Origin: Bartonella florencae
Lineage (GTDB): Bacteria > Pseudomonadota > Alphaproteobacteria > Rhizobiales > Rhizobiaceae
Direction of reading: 5' to 3'
Length of the DNA stretch: 64,000 nucleotides
Assembly (NCBI RefSeq): GCF_000312525.1
Contig: NZ_HE997453.1
Coordinates: 117,483 to 181,482 of the forward strand
This document shows positions 1 through 14,083 of the stretch, piece after piece. The stretch's first letter is position 1; each line of letters opens with the position of its first letter. The notes beneath the pieces were generated by a model. The model was not told where the DNA came from and made no database searches. It saw nothing but the letters and a program-made list of their open reading frames with translations. A program made the translations under genes and the position numbers.

Positions 1-4331
<4,331 letters not shown>

Positions 4332-4334
4332 AGT

Positions 4335-4532
4335 ATGAAAATATTTGTCAATGGCGAAATAATTCAAACAAAAGTTAGCACCCTTAAACTTTTGCTTGAT
4401 GAATTGGGTTATAAAGGTAATTGGCTTGCTATTGCTGTTAATGCTGAAGTTGTTCCTATCAACGCGCGAGAACAATTCGTCTTACATGAGGGAGATAAAA
4501 TTGAAGTTTTAAGTCCAATGCAAGGAGGATAA
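4335..4532 (+). CDS. thiS: Sulfur carrier protein ThiS
   Basis: Ubiquitin-like sulfur carrier of 65 residues. It starts MKIFVNGE and ends in the required GlyGly (PMQGG). The C-terminal glycine is adenylated and thiocarboxylated to donate sulfur to ThiG. The gene begins three bases after the thiO stop and is followed by thiG after four bases, so all are in one transcript. The activating enzyme ThiF is not in this window. Confidence 0.95.
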   Translation: MKIFVNGEIIQTKVSTLKLLLDELGYKGNWLAIAVNAEVVPINAREQFVLHEGDKIEVLSPMQGG

Positions 4533-4536
4533 GACT

Positions 4537-5310
4537 ATGCTGAATCTGTATGGATGTGAATTCTCTTCTCGTCTTATGTTAGGTACAGCACAGTACCCCT
4601 CACCTGCAATTCTGCGCGATGCTATTGGTAAATCTGGTACAGAAATTGTAACGGTTTCATTGCGTCGTGAAACGGCGGGTGGCAAACAAGGGGGACAATT
4701 TTGGCAATTTCTGACAGAGCTGGATATAACAATACTTCCTAATACCGCTGGTTGTTACACTGTTAAAGAAGCTGTTACAACGGCAAAGCTTGCACGAGAA
4801 CTTTTTAAAACCTCTTGGATTAAGCTGGAAATTATCGGAAATGCGGATACCTTACAGCCAAATGTTTTTTCCCTCATCGAAGCAGCACAAATTTTAAATA
4901 GTGAGGGTTTCCATATTTTTGCCTATACAACAGATGATCTCATTGTTGCTGAAAAACTTCTCGATGTTGGATGCCAAGTTATTATGCCTTGGTGTGCGCC
5001 TATTGGCTCTGCTAAGGGGCCTCATAATACCGATGGGCTGCGTTCTATTCGCGCTTATCTTCCTGATGTTACTCTCGTTATTGATGCTGGCATTGGGCGT
5101 CCATCCCATGCCGCTATTGCTATGGAACTCGGTTATGATGCAGTACTTCTTAATACAGCGGTTGCTAAAGCAGGCGATCCTGTCTTAATGGCTGAAGCGT
5201 TTTCTCAAGCTGTTCAAGCAGGGCGTATGGGATATAAAGCAGGTATGCTTGAAGCACGCAATGTGGCGGTCCCTTCAACACCAGTCATTGGAAAAGCAGT
5301 GTTTTCATGA
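4537..5310 (+). CDS. thiG: Thiazole synthase ThiG
   Basis: TIM-barrel enzyme that joins deoxyxylulose phosphate, ThiS thiocarboxylate and iminoglycine to form the thiazole phosphate. The 257-residue product shows the family segments [28 protein letters not shown] (the lysine that forms the Schiff base with the sugar), [12 protein letters not shown] and [10 protein letters not shown]. ThiE overlaps its stop by an ATGA junction. Function assigned from strong conservation and operon position. Confidence 0.95.
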   Translation: MLNLYGCEFSSRLMLGTAQYPSPAILRDAIGKSGTEIVTVSLRRETAGGKQGGQFWQFLTELDITILPNTAGCYTVKEAVTTAKLARELFKTSWIKLEIIGNADTLQPNVFSLIEAAQILNSEGFHIFAYTTDDLIVAEKLLDVGCQVIMPWCAPIGSAKGPHNTDGLRSIRAYLPDVTLVIDAGIGRPSHAAIAMELGYDAVLLNTAVAKAGDPVLMAEAFSQAVQAGRMGYKAGMLEARNVAVPSTPVIGKAVFS

Positions 5311-5912
5311 AACTAGATCCATTTTATCTCATTGTTGACAATGCACAATGGGTTGAACGTTTGGTTCCTCTTGGTGTTAAACTCATACAATTGCGTATGA
5401 AAAATGAAAATCTTAAAATAATCCGTCAACATATTAAGCAAGCAAAAAACATCTGCGATAAATGGGGAGCACAATTAATCATTAATGATCATTGGACAAT
5501 AGCAATTGATGAAAAATGCCATTTTATTCATCTTGGGCAAGAAGACTTAAGTAATGCTGACCTTTCTGCAATTCGTAAAAATGATATCAAATTTGGTCTT
5601 AGCACACATGATGAACGAGAATTGGATATCGCACTTTCTGTTCATCCCGACTATATTGCTCTGGGACCTATTTATCCTACAATCTTAAAAGAAATGAAAT
5701 GGAAACCTCAAGGATTAGAAAAAATCAAACAATGGAAAATGCGGATTGGTGCTTTACCTTTAGTGGGCATTGGTGGCTTAACACCAGAACGCGCAGTTGG
5801 TGTTTTATCTGCAGGAGCCAATAGTGCTGCTGTTGTGACCGATATTATTCTCCATAAAAAACCTGAAGAACGTGTAAAACAGTGGATAAAAGTCACAAAA
5901 ACATGGCGTTGA
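5307..5912 (+). CDS. thiE: Thiamine-phosphate synthase ThiE
   Basis: Couples hydroxymethylpyrimidine diphosphate and thiazole phosphate to thiamine monophosphate. The 201-residue TIM-barrel protein keeps the ThiE landmarks: IQLRMKNE near the N terminus, [33 protein letters not shown] and the phosphate-binding [10 protein letters not shown]. It overlaps thiG upstream (ATGA) and thiD downstream (TGATG), which suggests coupled translation. The segment after the PIYPT motif differs slightly from the usual TTTK, but the fold motifs are intact. Confidence 0.92.
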   Translation: MKLDPFYLIVDNAQWVERLVPLGVKLIQLRMKNENLKIIRQHIKQAKNICDKWGAQLIINDHWTIAIDEKCHFIHLGQEDLSNADLSAIRKNDIKFGLSTHDERELDIALSVHPDYIALGPIYPTILKEMKWKPQGLEKIKQWKMRIGALPLVGIGGLTPERAVGVLSAGANSAAVVTDIILHKKPEERVKQWIKVTKTWR

Positions 5913-6661
5913 TGCCTTCTATTCTCATTGTTGCAGGCACCGATCCAACGGGAGGTGCTGGTATTGTTCGTGATATAGAAACAACTGCCCATTTTCAAAT
6001 AAAAGCAAATTTAGCTATCACTTGCGTTAATGTACAAGATGATAACCACGTTACTGAGATTGTTCCAATGCGTGAAGAACTGATTGTCGCACAAATGCGC
6101 TGTGCTTTGGAGGCTAAACCTATAGGCGCAATAAAAATTGGAATGACAGGAACAAAAGCAATTATAACAGCAATCTGCAGTGTACTTGAAGACTATCCCC
6201 ATATTCCTGTTATTTTTGACCCTGTACTTGTTGCTTCCTCAGGAGGAAAACTGACAACAGAAACAATTAGAGAAGTAGTGGTCAACAAACTTTTTCCTCA
6301 TGTTACTCTTCTAACACCCAATAGAGAAGAACTCGCTTTTCTTAGTGAAAGTCCATTAGCATCTTATCATAAGCAAGCAATAGAACAAGCAAGAAAACTT
6401 TTGTCATTCGGCCTACACTCTCTCTTGATAAAAGGTGGACATGCAGAGGGCCCTCTTGCAACCGATATCTTTGTTAATAAAACTAAAATGATTAATATTG
6501 CTACGGCGCGCTTAACGGAAACAATGCGTGGAACAGGCTGTATCCTTTCAAGCGCTATTGCGGCACAGTTGGCATTAAATGAATCTCTGCCCCAAGCTAT
6601 AAAAAATGCAAAAGCGTATATTCACACATTACTGCTCAATCACAATCAAAAAGATTCTTAA
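5912..6661 (+). CDS. thiD: Hydroxymethylpyrimidine (phosphate) kinase ThiD
   Basis: Ribokinase-like kinase that phosphorylates HMP and HMP-P to HMP-PP. The product (about 249 residues) begins [17 protein letters not shown], the substrate-binding loop. It has KIGMTG, IPVIFDPVL, LLTPNREEL and the catalytic anion-hole motif RGTGCILSSAIA near the C terminus. I chose ATG 5912 because it overlaps the thiE stop; ATG 5903 and GTG 5882 are in-frame alternatives. Last gene of the thi operon; no clear terminator follows. Confidence 0.92.
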   Translation: MPSILIVAGTDPTGGAGIVRDIETTAHFQIKANLAITCVNVQDDNHVTEIVPMREELIVAQMRCALEAKPIGAIKIGMTGTKAIITAICSVLEDYPHIPVIFDPVLVASSGGKLTTETIREVVVNKLFPHVTLLTPNREELAFLSESPLASYHKQAIEQARKLLSFGLHSLLIKGGHAEGPLATDIFVNKTKMINIATARLTETMRGTGCILSSAIAAQLALNESLPQAIKNAKAYIHTLLLNHNQKDS

Positions 6662-7041
6662 AATCTTAATCATATATTGAACTCTTCTTGTTACATTTTG
6701 CATGATCATATAATGGTTTTTCTCTAAAATTAAGGTAGATATCGTTCAAAGAGTTTTTATATTAACATACTGCTATACAGCTACCTTTTATAATTATAGC
6801 ATCTCACTATCCGAGTATCTTAAGTTGCATCTCCTACATTTGATACCTTTTTTATTACAGAGCAATTGAGTATAATCTAATAAATAAGATAACACATTGA
6901 AAAAAATATCATTTCATTTTATAGTTTTTGCTTGGATTAAAGAAAATAGAATTTTTTCAGATATAAACCTCACATCATAGTGCTTGAAGAATGATGTTAT
7001 CTGGTCTATCCATAGTCAATAGATCATTAGAAAATGATAAA
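6662..7041. other. Intergenic region after thiD
   Basis: About 380 AT-rich bases with no gene that I can support and no clear hairpin with a T-tract. An in-frame ATG at 6991 could extend the following uracil-DNA glycosylase fragment upstream, but the resulting residues look non-conserved. Confidence 0.4.
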
Positions 7042-7188
7042 ATGTTAAATCAAATACCGTACTCAATCTCCTATGAGGAACTCTTGAACTTTTATAAAGA
7101 AAGTGGTGCGGATGCTGTCTTGACGGATTCACCTATTGATCGCTTCAATCAAGCGGCTTGCTTAGAAAAAAAACAATCCAAGAAGTAA
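7042..7188 (+). pseudogene. Detached N-terminal piece of uracil-DNA glycosylase
   Basis: A short frame from ATG 7042 (or 6991) encodes SYEELLNFYKESGADAVL followed by SPIDRF, then runs into TAA at 7186-7188. This FYxxxGxD...PxDRF pattern is the usual N-terminal lead of alphaproteobacterial uracil-DNA glycosylases and is missing from the downstream frame. The two frames meet in a run of eight A at 7166-7173. One extra A would fuse them. It may be real decay, a minus-one slippage site (GAA-AAA-AAA) or a homopolymer sequencing error. Confidence 0.6.
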
Positions 7189-7868
7189 AGGTTTCCCATC
7201 ATCAACAAACATCACCGCTCATAAAGTTAGATAAACATCCCTTGCCTAACTTGAACACTCTACAAGGTGAATCTTCTGCTATAGAAAGCGCAAAAAGTGC
7301 AAAAACACTTGATGAATTAAAATCTGCTCTCCTTGCGTTTAATGGCTGCTCATTAAAATTAACAGCAAAAAATACTTGTTTTTCAGATGGAACAGCAGGA
7401 AGTCCGCTCATGCTTATAGGAGAGGCACCAGGGCGAGAGGAAGATATGCAAGGTATCCCTTTTGTCGGAAAAGCAGGAATATTGCTCAATAAAATTCTCG
7501 CATCAATTGGTTTAACAAGAAATCATGTTTACATAGCAAATACTATTCCTTGGCGCCCACCAGGAAATCGTACACCAACACCAAGGGAAGTTGCATTATG
7601 CCGCCCTTTTATTGAAAGGCAAATTTATTTAGCTAAACCTCGTATTCTTGTCGCACTTGGTGGGGTTGCTACCCAATTTCTTACGGGAGCACAAAATGGG
7701 ATTATCCGTACCCGAGGGAAATGGCTCACCTATGAAAGCGAAGACAATATCAAAATACCTGTTATGCCAACTTTTCATCCGGCTTACCTCCTTCGAACTC
7801 CTAGTCAAAAAAAGCTTACATGGATGGATTTTCTAGAAGTAAAAAACCGTTTAGATAATCTCCCGTAA
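7158..7868 (+). CDS. Uracil-DNA glycosylase (family 4/5-like), main catalytic frame
   Basis: Removes uracil from DNA to start base excision repair. The frame carries the entire catalytic domain: LIGEAPGREEDMQGIPFVGKAG (motif 1 region), NTIPWRPPGNRTP, the FIERQI and ILVALGGVATQF segments, and the HPAYLLR motif near the C terminus. This is the arrangement of phage SPO1-like/family 4 enzymes. The family's usual cysteine pattern for an iron-sulfur cluster is only partly visible (CSLKLTAKNTC). The frame's own start would be TTG 7158. The natural N terminus appears to be in another frame just upstream, so the gene as read is frameshifted. Confidence 0.8.
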   Translation: MLRKKTIQEVKVSHHQQTSPLIKLDKHPLPNLNTLQGESSAIESAKSAKTLDELKSALLAFNGCSLKLTAKNTCFSDGTAGSPLMLIGEAPGREEDMQGIPFVGKAGILLNKILASIGLTRNHVYIANTIPWRPPGNRTPTPREVALCRPFIERQIYLAKPRILVALGGVATQFLTGAQNGIIRTRGKWLTYESEDNIKIPVMPTFHPAYLLRTPSQKKLTWMDFLEVKNRLDNLP

Positions 7869-7938
7869 CTTTTTGTCTCATCACAAAATAGAACGTTCTT
7901 TCGATCTCCCACTCTTACAAATACAGTCAGGAAAAATT

Positions 7939-10566
7939 ATGCAACAAACAGCCGTTCCCATTTATCGTTTAGAAGAATACCAACCAACCCCTTATGCTAT
8001 CCCAAAGATAGAACTGCATTTCCGTTTGGCACCAACAAAAACCTCTGTTACAGCAACATTGTTGATCGAAGCACGTCAAAACGCAAAAGAATTAACACCT
8101 CTTGTGCTTTCTGGTGATGATCTTACATTAATTTCTGTTTCTATTAATGGAAAGATATTATCTGAAAATGCTTATAAAGCCACTCCTTCACATTTAGAAA
8201 TTCTAAAGCCACCCGTAACTCCTTTTACCTTACAATTGATCACGGAAGTGAATCCTGAAAGCAACCGCCAGCTTATGGGGCTTTATCTTTCAAATGGCGT
8301 TTATTGCACACAATGCGAAGCAGAAGGATTTCGTCGGATTACTTATTTTTACGATCGCCCAGATGTCCTTTCTACCTATAGGGTAAAAATTGAAGCAGAT
8401 TCTCAAACAATTCCTATCTTGCTTTCCAATGGCAATCTCGTAGAAACAGGGACTCTTGAGGATAATTATCATTTTGCTATTTGGGAAGATCCTTATCCAA
8501 AACCGTCTTATCTCTTTGCTCTGGTTGGCGGTAATCTTGATAAGTTAGAAGACCACTTTACCACCGTATCTGGTCGGCATATTAAACTTGGTATTTATGT
8601 AGAAAAAGGAAAAACAAAACGCGCGGCCTATGCAATGGATGCTCTCAAACGTTCTATGCGTTGGGATGAACAATGTTTTGGACGCGAATATGATCTCGAT
8701 GTTTTTAATATTGTTGCTGTTTCCGACTTTAACATGGGAGCAATGGAAAACAAAGGGCTTAACATCTTTAATGATAAATATGTTCTTGCAGATCCTGAAA
8801 CAGCAACCGATCAGGATTATAGAAATGTTGAACGCGTCATTGCACATGAATATTTCCATAACTGGACCGGTAATCGTATTACTTGTCGTGATTGGTTCCA
8901 ACTCTGTTTAAAAGAAGGCTTAACTGTTTACCGAGATCAAGAATTTTCCTCAGATCAAAATGTCCGTAGCCTACAGAGAATTGAAGATGTAAAAACATTG
9001 AAAATCACACAATTTACTGAAGATTCTGGTCCTCTTGCCCATCCAGTACGTCCTCGTCAATATAGCCAAATCAACAACTTTTATACCACAACCGTTTATG
9101 AAAAAGGTGCAGAAGCCGTTCGCATGATACATACGATTTTAGGCCCTGCTCTTTTTCGTAAAGGGATGGATCTTTATTTTCAACGCCATGACGGACAAGC
9201 TTGTACAATTGAAGATTTTATTGCCTGTTTTGCTGAAATCTCTCATCAAGATTTTTCACAATTCATGTTGTGGTATGAACAAGCAGGCACGCCCAATGTG
9301 GAAATTGATAGCCATTATCGCGATGGTGTTCTCACGATTCATGCAAAACAATATATTCCAGAAACACCACAACAAAATACAAAAAAACCAATGCTTATCC
9401 CTATTGCATTTGCTCTTTTAGGACAGAATGGAGAATCTCTTACTTATGAAGCTGATGAGGATGTTCAATCAAATGTTATGCTGCTTTCTAAAGAAAAACA
9501 AAGCTTTACATTCAAAAACCTGCGCGAAAAACCTGTTTTATCACTGCTTAGAGATTTTTCTGCACCTATCAATCTACAAACTTCCCTCAATGAAAGCGAA
9601 TTTTTCTTTCTTGCACAAAAAGATGACAATCAGCTCAATCGTTGGCAGTCTCTTCATCATTTGATCACACAGGCTCTTATTCAGGCTATTCAGGACAAAA
9701 CATCAGAAAAGCAGAATATGCCTTCTGCTTTGCTAAAACTGATGGAAAATACCCTTACAGATGAAAGCCTTGAGCCAGAATTTCGTGCATTTTGCTTAAG
9801 TTTACCCAGTGAAGTTGAGCTTGCCTATATAATTGGGAAAAATGTTGATCCAGAGCGTATTCACCATGTGCGTAACCAGTTTTTAGCTTCACTCGCACGG
9901 ACATATCAAGAGCTTTTCACAAAAGTTTATATACAAATGGAGAGCAATGAGCCCTATTCATCAACTCCTGCACAAACTGGAAAACGAGCATTACGCAATA
10001 TAATACTCGACTATCTTTCCATCACCGAAGCCAATCCAAATCGTGCTGCTTTACAATATGCAACAGCTGATAATATGACTGACCGTATGGCCAGTATCAC
10101 TGTTTTGGTACGGCGCTTTAATAAAAGTGAGCAAGCGCAAAATGCCTTAAATGATTTTGAAAATCGATATCAGCATGACCCTTTGGTTATGGATAAATGG
10201 TTCTCCATTCAAGCAATGGTTCCGGGAGCATCAACACTCGAGCATGTTCAAAAGCTCATGCAACACCCGCTGTTCTCACAAGATAATCCTAACCGTGTAC
10301 GCGCTTTGATTGGTGTCTTTGCCGCTCATAATTTAACAGGTTTTCATAGAATTGATGGGGCATCCTATCGCTTTCTTTGCCAAATCATTTTGGAAATTGA
10401 TAAAAAAAATCCACAGCTTGCTTCACGATTATTCACCATGATGCGCTCTTGGAGACAATTAGAGCCCATTCGGCAACAAAAATTTGAAACCGCATTAAAA
10501 ACAATTGCGGAAGCCCCCCAATTGTCAAGCGATGTGGCTGAAATCATTCAGCGTCTCCTCGCTTAA
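7939..10566 (+). CDS. pepN: Aminopeptidase N (M1 family)
   Basis: Zinc metalloaminopeptidase that trims N-terminal residues from peptides in the cytoplasm. The 875-residue product has the M1 exopeptidase motif GAMEN and the zinc site HEYFH near residue 303, with the downstream zinc ligand Glu in LKEGLTVYRDQEF. It also has the long C-terminal helical domain of the PepN subfamily. ATG 7939 is preferred because AGGA lies 6-7 bases upstream; a TTG at 7873 is in frame but unsupported. A hairpin follows the gene at 10644-10678. Confidence 0.95.
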   Translation: MQQTAVPIYRLEEYQPTPYAIPKIELHFRLAPTKTSVTATLLIEARQNAKELTPLVLSGDDLTLISVSINGKILSENAYKATPSHLEILKPPVTPFTLQLITEVNPESNRQLMGLYLSNGVYCTQCEAEGFRRITYFYDRPDVLSTYRVKIEADSQTIPILLSNGNLVETGTLEDNYHFAIWEDPYPKPSYLFALVGGNLDKLEDHFTTVSGRHIKLGIYVEKGKTKRAAYAMDALKRSMRWDEQCFGREYDLDVFNIVAVSDFNMGAMENKGLNIFNDKYVLADPETATDQDYRNVERVIAHEYFHNWTGNRITCRDWFQLCLKEGLTVYRDQEFSSDQNVRSLQRIEDVKTLKITQFTEDSGPLAHPVRPRQYSQINNFYTTTVYEKGAEAVRMIHTILGPALFRKGMDLYFQRHDGQACTIEDFIACFAEISHQDFSQFMLWYEQAGTPNVEIDSHYRDGVLTIHAKQYIPETPQQNTKKPMLIPIAFALLGQNGESLTYEADEDVQSNVMLLSKEKQSFTFKNLREKPVLSLLRDFSAPINLQTSLNESEFFFLAQKDDNQLNRWQSLHHLITQALIQAIQDKTSEKQNMPSALLKLMENTLTDESLEPEFRAFCLSLPSEVELAYIIGKNVDPERIHHVRNQFLASLARTYQELFTKVYIQMESNEPYSSTPAQTGKRALRNIILDYLSITEANPNRAALQYATADNMTDRMASITVLVRRFNKSEQAQNALNDFENRYQHDPLVMDKWFSIQAMVPGASTLEHVQKLMQHPLFSQDNPNRVRALIGVFAAHNLTGFHRIDGASYRFLCQIILEIDKKNPQLASRLFTMMRSWRQLEPIRQQKFETALKTIAEAPQLSSDVAEIIQRLLA

Positions 10567-10643
10567 AGTAGAAAAATATTTATAATCAGTATGTTATGAT
10601 ATCATTTATAAAATAATGTCAACGAATAACTTAACTATCATAA

Positions 10644-10683
10644 ACCTCTAAACAGGAGATTTAAACCCGTTTAGAGGTCATTT
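10644..10683 (+). terminator. Hairpin after pepN, probable terminator
   Basis: ACCTCTAAAC at 10644-10653 is perfectly complementary to GTTTAGAGGT at 10669-10678, with a 15-base loop, followed by a short CATTTT. The stem is strong but the T-tract is weak, so it could also be an mRNA-stabilising hairpin. Confidence 0.6.
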
Positions 10684-10854
10684 TAAAGTTCCTTTTTATT
10701 TCCTTCATCCACATTCAATAAAAGTAAAATACTTTTTTTGAAAAAAAGACTGGACAGAAGACTCCTGTTTTGATTCATTGCACCCTATGGGGTTTTATTA
10801 TGAATATTGAAACAGTTTTTATAACACATTATTCCATAATTAAAGGAACAAGAA

Positions 10855-13176
10855 ATGGCTAAATTGGACGCATATAATGCGCCAACGGAGGTGTATGCTG
10901 ACTCAAAGTCAAGCACTCAAAATCATAAAATAAAGACAGAGCGTATTCATCTGTTTTTTGGCTCAGCCTCTCAAAAACTTCTCTTTATTGAACCTTGGCT
11001 GCGACGTTTACTTCCATTTGTCATTCTTGCATTTCTTGTTGTGCTGGCAACAATTCGTTTTGTATCAATCTATGATTGGCGTCATGTTATTGATAAAAAC
11101 ACACGCTCTACCCTTACTCTTGTCGCTTCTCATATTAGTAATACAATTGATCGTGACTTACTTACTGTCACTGAAAAAGGGAAATTTGCTGCTCTTTCTC
11201 ATCATCATTTACAAAATATCCTGAACAATTTTCCTAATAAAGACATTATCAGTCCTCATACTGTTATTGCTGTAATCGATCAGAAAGGTATTGTCGTAGC
11301 CTCATCCAGTTCAGAGATTATTTTAGGAAAACCCTTACAGGACTTTACCTCCGAGGGTGTTGCTTTACAAGCTCTGGGACAACATGCTGGCATTATGGAA
11401 ATTACAATGGGCAAAGATGCTCCTGCCCTTGCTACATTTAGCCAAACAAGAAATGGACAATATGGTGTCTTCATCAGCCAAAAGAAGCAATATGTCTACA
11501 TGGAATGGCGCAAAATTTTCTCATTAAATATGACCTTGTTCATAGGAACAGGCGGCATTATTTTGGTTCTCCTCTATGCTTATTGTAATCAAATTGTGCG
11601 AGCACGCAATACAGATTTAATTTCAGAAAAAACACAAAACCGTATTGATATGGCAATGATACGTGGGCGCTGTGGCTTATGGGATTGGAATATGGCAAGT
11701 GGACGTGTTTACTGGTCACGGGCAATGTATGAAATGCTCGGTTATGTCCCTCAAGATGCACTGCTGTCAATTTCGCAAATTACCGCCATTATCAACCCAA
11801 ATGATGCTAATTTTTTTGATCTTGCTCAAGAATTAATGGGAGGGCAAAAAAAGCATATTGATATTAATGTTCCCATGCGACACGCTGATGGCCATTATGT
11901 ATGGATGCGTATTCGGGCTGAAGTTACCGATGAAAAAGAGCCCCATTTGGTCGGTATTGCTTTTGATATTAGTGAACAACGTCAATTTGCAGAAGAAACA
12001 GCGCAAGCCGATCTTCGTATCCGTGATGCCATTGAAAATATTTCAGAATCTTTTGTATTATGGGATTCTGAAGGACGTTTAGTCATGTCCAACAGCAAAT
12101 TTTGCGAATATGCCGCTATCCCTAAACAGGTGTTACAATCAGGAATCCAACGTGCAACCGTTGAAGCCATGGCTCGCCCTGCAATCAATGAATATCCTCT
12201 TAAAGATGATGGTACTGGTAATTTAACCAGTATCCGACAAACTGCAGACGGTTATTGGCTCAAAATTAATGAGCGACGCACCCAAGATGGAGGGCTTGTG
12301 TGCATTGGGACAGATATTTCTGAACTTAAACAACAACAAGAAAAATTTGAAGACAGTGAAAGACGGCTTTTTTCTTTCATTCAAGAACTTAAACGTGCTC
12401 GAGGAAGTGCACAACAACGTGCAACAGAAGTTGAAAAACTCAATAAAAGTTTAAAAGCAGAAAAAGAACGGGCTGAAAGTGCTAATAAAGCTAAATCAGA
12501 ATTTTTAGCCAATATGTCCCATGAATTGCGTACCCCTCTTAACGCCATTCTTGGCTTTTCAGATATCATGTTGCAATCTACCTTCGGTCCTCTTGGCTCG
12601 CAACGTTACAAAGAATATATGCACGATATTTACAATTCAGGAACTCATCTTCTAACCCTTATCAATGATATTCTTGATATGTCCAAAATCGAAGCTGGCA
12701 GATTTAACCTTGATTGTAAAAATACTGATCTAGAGCCCATCATTAGTGAAGCAGTGCGAACACTTACACCACAAGCTCAAGAAAAAAATATTGCATTTAC
12801 AACAAATATTGCCCCAGAACTGCATGCAGAAGTTGACGGACGCGCCATTAAACAGATCTTTCTTAACCTTATCTCGAATGCCGTTAAATTCACGCCTTCT
12901 GGCGGAAGTATTAATGTTTGCGCTTTTAAGAAAAAACATAACCTTGTTTTTAAAATTAAAGATACAGGTGTTGGCATCCCCTCATCTGCAATCAAAAAAC
13001 TTGGGCAACCTTTTGAACAAGTTGAAAATCAACTCACGAAAACCCATACGGGTTCAGGTCTTGGCTTAGCCATTTCACGCTCCTTGCTAGAACTTCACAA
13101 AGGAAAGCTTGAAATTACCTCTAAAGAAATGAAAGGGACAACTGTAACCATTATAATGCCAATCCAACAAAGTTAA
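10855..13176 (+). CDS. pleC: PleC-like membrane PAS sensor histidine kinase
   Basis: Membrane-bound histidine kinase/phosphatase of the PleC/DivJ/PdhS group, which controls DivK and cell-cycle polarity in Alphaproteobacteria. The 773-residue protein has a transmembrane helix near residues 48-68, a periplasmic segment of about 150 residues and a second helix near 222-242. Two PAS domains follow (about 262-375 and 395-490), then a coiled coil, a HisKA box MSHELRTPLNAILGFSDIM with His about 556, and a HATPase domain with DTGVGIP and GSGLGLAIS. AAAGGA precedes ATG 10855. I chose PleC over DivJ because of two helices flanking a periplasmic loop and proximity to glnE, as in rhizobia. That choice is inference. 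Confidence 0.75.
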   Translation: MAKLDAYNAPTEVYADSKSSTQNHKIKTERIHLFFGSASQKLLFIEPWLRRLLPFVILAFLVVLATIRFVSIYDWRHVIDKNTRSTLTLVASHISNTIDRDLLTVTEKGKFAALSHHHLQNILNNFPNKDIISPHTVIAVIDQKGIVVASSSSEIILGKPLQDFTSEGVALQALGQHAGIMEITMGKDAPALATFSQTRNGQYGVFISQKKQYVYMEWRKIFSLNMTLFIGTGGIILVLLYAYCNQIVRARNTDLISEKTQNRIDMAMIRGRCGLWDWNMASGRVYWSRAMYEMLGYVPQDALLSISQITAIINPNDANFFDLAQELMGGQKKHIDINVPMRHADGHYVWMRIRAEVTDEKEPHLVGIAFDISEQRQFAEETAQADLRIRDAIENISESFVLWDSEGRLVMSNSKFCEYAAIPKQVLQSGIQRATVEAMARPAINEYPLKDDGTGNLTSIRQTADGYWLKINERRTQDGGLVCIGTDISELKQQQEKFEDSERRLFSFIQELKRARGSAQQRATEVEKLNKSLKAEKERAESANKAKSEFLANMSHELRTPLNAILGFSDIMLQSTFGPLGSQRYKEYMHDIYNSGTHLLTLINDILDMSKIEAGRFNLDCKNTDLEPIISEAVRTLTPQAQEKNIAFTTNIAPELHAEVDGRAIKQIFLNLISNAVKFTPSGGSINVCAFKKKHNLVFKIKDTGVGIPSSAIKKLGQPFEQVENQLTKTHTGSGLGLAISRSLLELHKGKLEITSKEMKGTTVTIIMPIQQS

Positions 13177-13181
13177 AGATC

Positions 13182-13706
13182 TTAACTTTCCTCATTTCTT
13201 TCCCGTTGGAGCAAAATCTTTTTCCGTTCAACGCCCCAACGATATCCTGAAATAAAACCATTTTTGCACACCACACGATGGCAAGGAATAATTAATGCCA
13301 ATTCATTACGTGCACATGCATTTGCAACTGCACGAAAAGCATTTGGCATACCGATATGTTGTGCTAATATTTTATATGAAACTGTTTCACCACACGGTAC
13401 TTTACATAATACGCTCCATACTTTCTGCTGAAAGACTGTACCACTTATATCTAAGGGGAAATCATATTTCCTTACCAACTTAGGTGTTTCTATCATTGTT
13501 ATAATATGTGCGACTTCTCTCTTAAATATGGGGTCATCATCCACTTGTTGTAGATCACCAAAACGCGCCGTGAATTCTTGTAATAAGTTTTCTCTACTAT
13601 CTCCTAATGCTATATTCGAAATCCCTTTGTGGGACTTTGCTACCAAAAGCCCTCCTATTGAGACTTTTTTCAAACAAAATATTCTCTGTTGGGAAATGTT
13701 CAGCAT
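13182..13706 (-). CDS. ogt: Methylated-DNA--protein-cysteine methyltransferase
   Basis: Suicide DNA repair protein that transfers alkyl groups from O6-alkylguanine to its own cysteine. The 174-residue product has the active-site IPCHRVV, the upstream DNA-binding helix region SYKILAQHIGMPNAFRAV (with the arginine finger), and ends with SGYRWGVERKKILL. It resembles the C-terminal half of Ada. It is convergent with the preceding kinase gene, with only five bases between the two stops. Confidence 0.9.
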   Translation of the reverse strand: MLNISQQRIFCLKKVSIGGLLVAKSHKGISNIALGDSRENLLQEFTARFGDLQQVDDDPIFKREVAHIITMIETPKLVRKYDFPLDISGTVFQQKVWSVLCKVPCGETVSYKILAQHIGMPNAFRAVANACARNELALIIPCHRVVCKNGFISGYRWGVERKKILLQRERNEES

Positions 13707-13966
13707 TTTGACTTTTTATTTTTTCTCAAGATTTAAACATCATAAATGAAATAAAGCATAAAATATTTAAATATCAGATATTCTATGATGAAATACATTG
13801 ATAATTCTTATTGCTTATTTATCTCTGAAAATCAGATTTAGCTATTCTCTTTATTAAGTTATATTTTAGACGTAATCTTATTAGCTTAACATTCTCTATA
13901 TTTGCGCTCTTTTTGTTGTTTAAATTAAATATTTTATAACATCAAAAAATAAAAAGGGCCACTCTT

Positions 13967-14000
13967 AGAGACACTCCAAATAAGATGGTATCTCTTTTTT
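13967..14000 (+). terminator. Orphan terminator-like hairpin
   Basis: AGAGACAC at 13967-13974 pairs, with one mismatch, to GTATCTCT at 13988-13995. It is followed by TTTTTT, giving an intrinsic-terminator shape on the plus strand. No plus-strand gene lies directly upstream, because ogt and hbp are both on the minus strand. It may end an unrecognised small transcript. The rest of the 13707-14083 spacer is AT-rich and without a gene. Confidence 0.4.
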
Positions 14001-14024
14001 GAAAAATATTTTCCAGCACATATC

Positions 14025-14054
14025 CAAAAAATAAAAGCCCCATTTGAAAATGGG
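14025..14054 (-). terminator. Intrinsic terminator of the hbp gene
   Basis: On the minus strand CCCATTT and AAATGGG (14054-14048 and 14045-14039) form a tight stem with a two-base loop. It is followed by GCTTTTATTTTTT, about 30 bases after the porin stop codon. Confidence 0.8.
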
Positions 14055-14083
14055 ACTCCTTGATTACTTAATCCTACAATATT

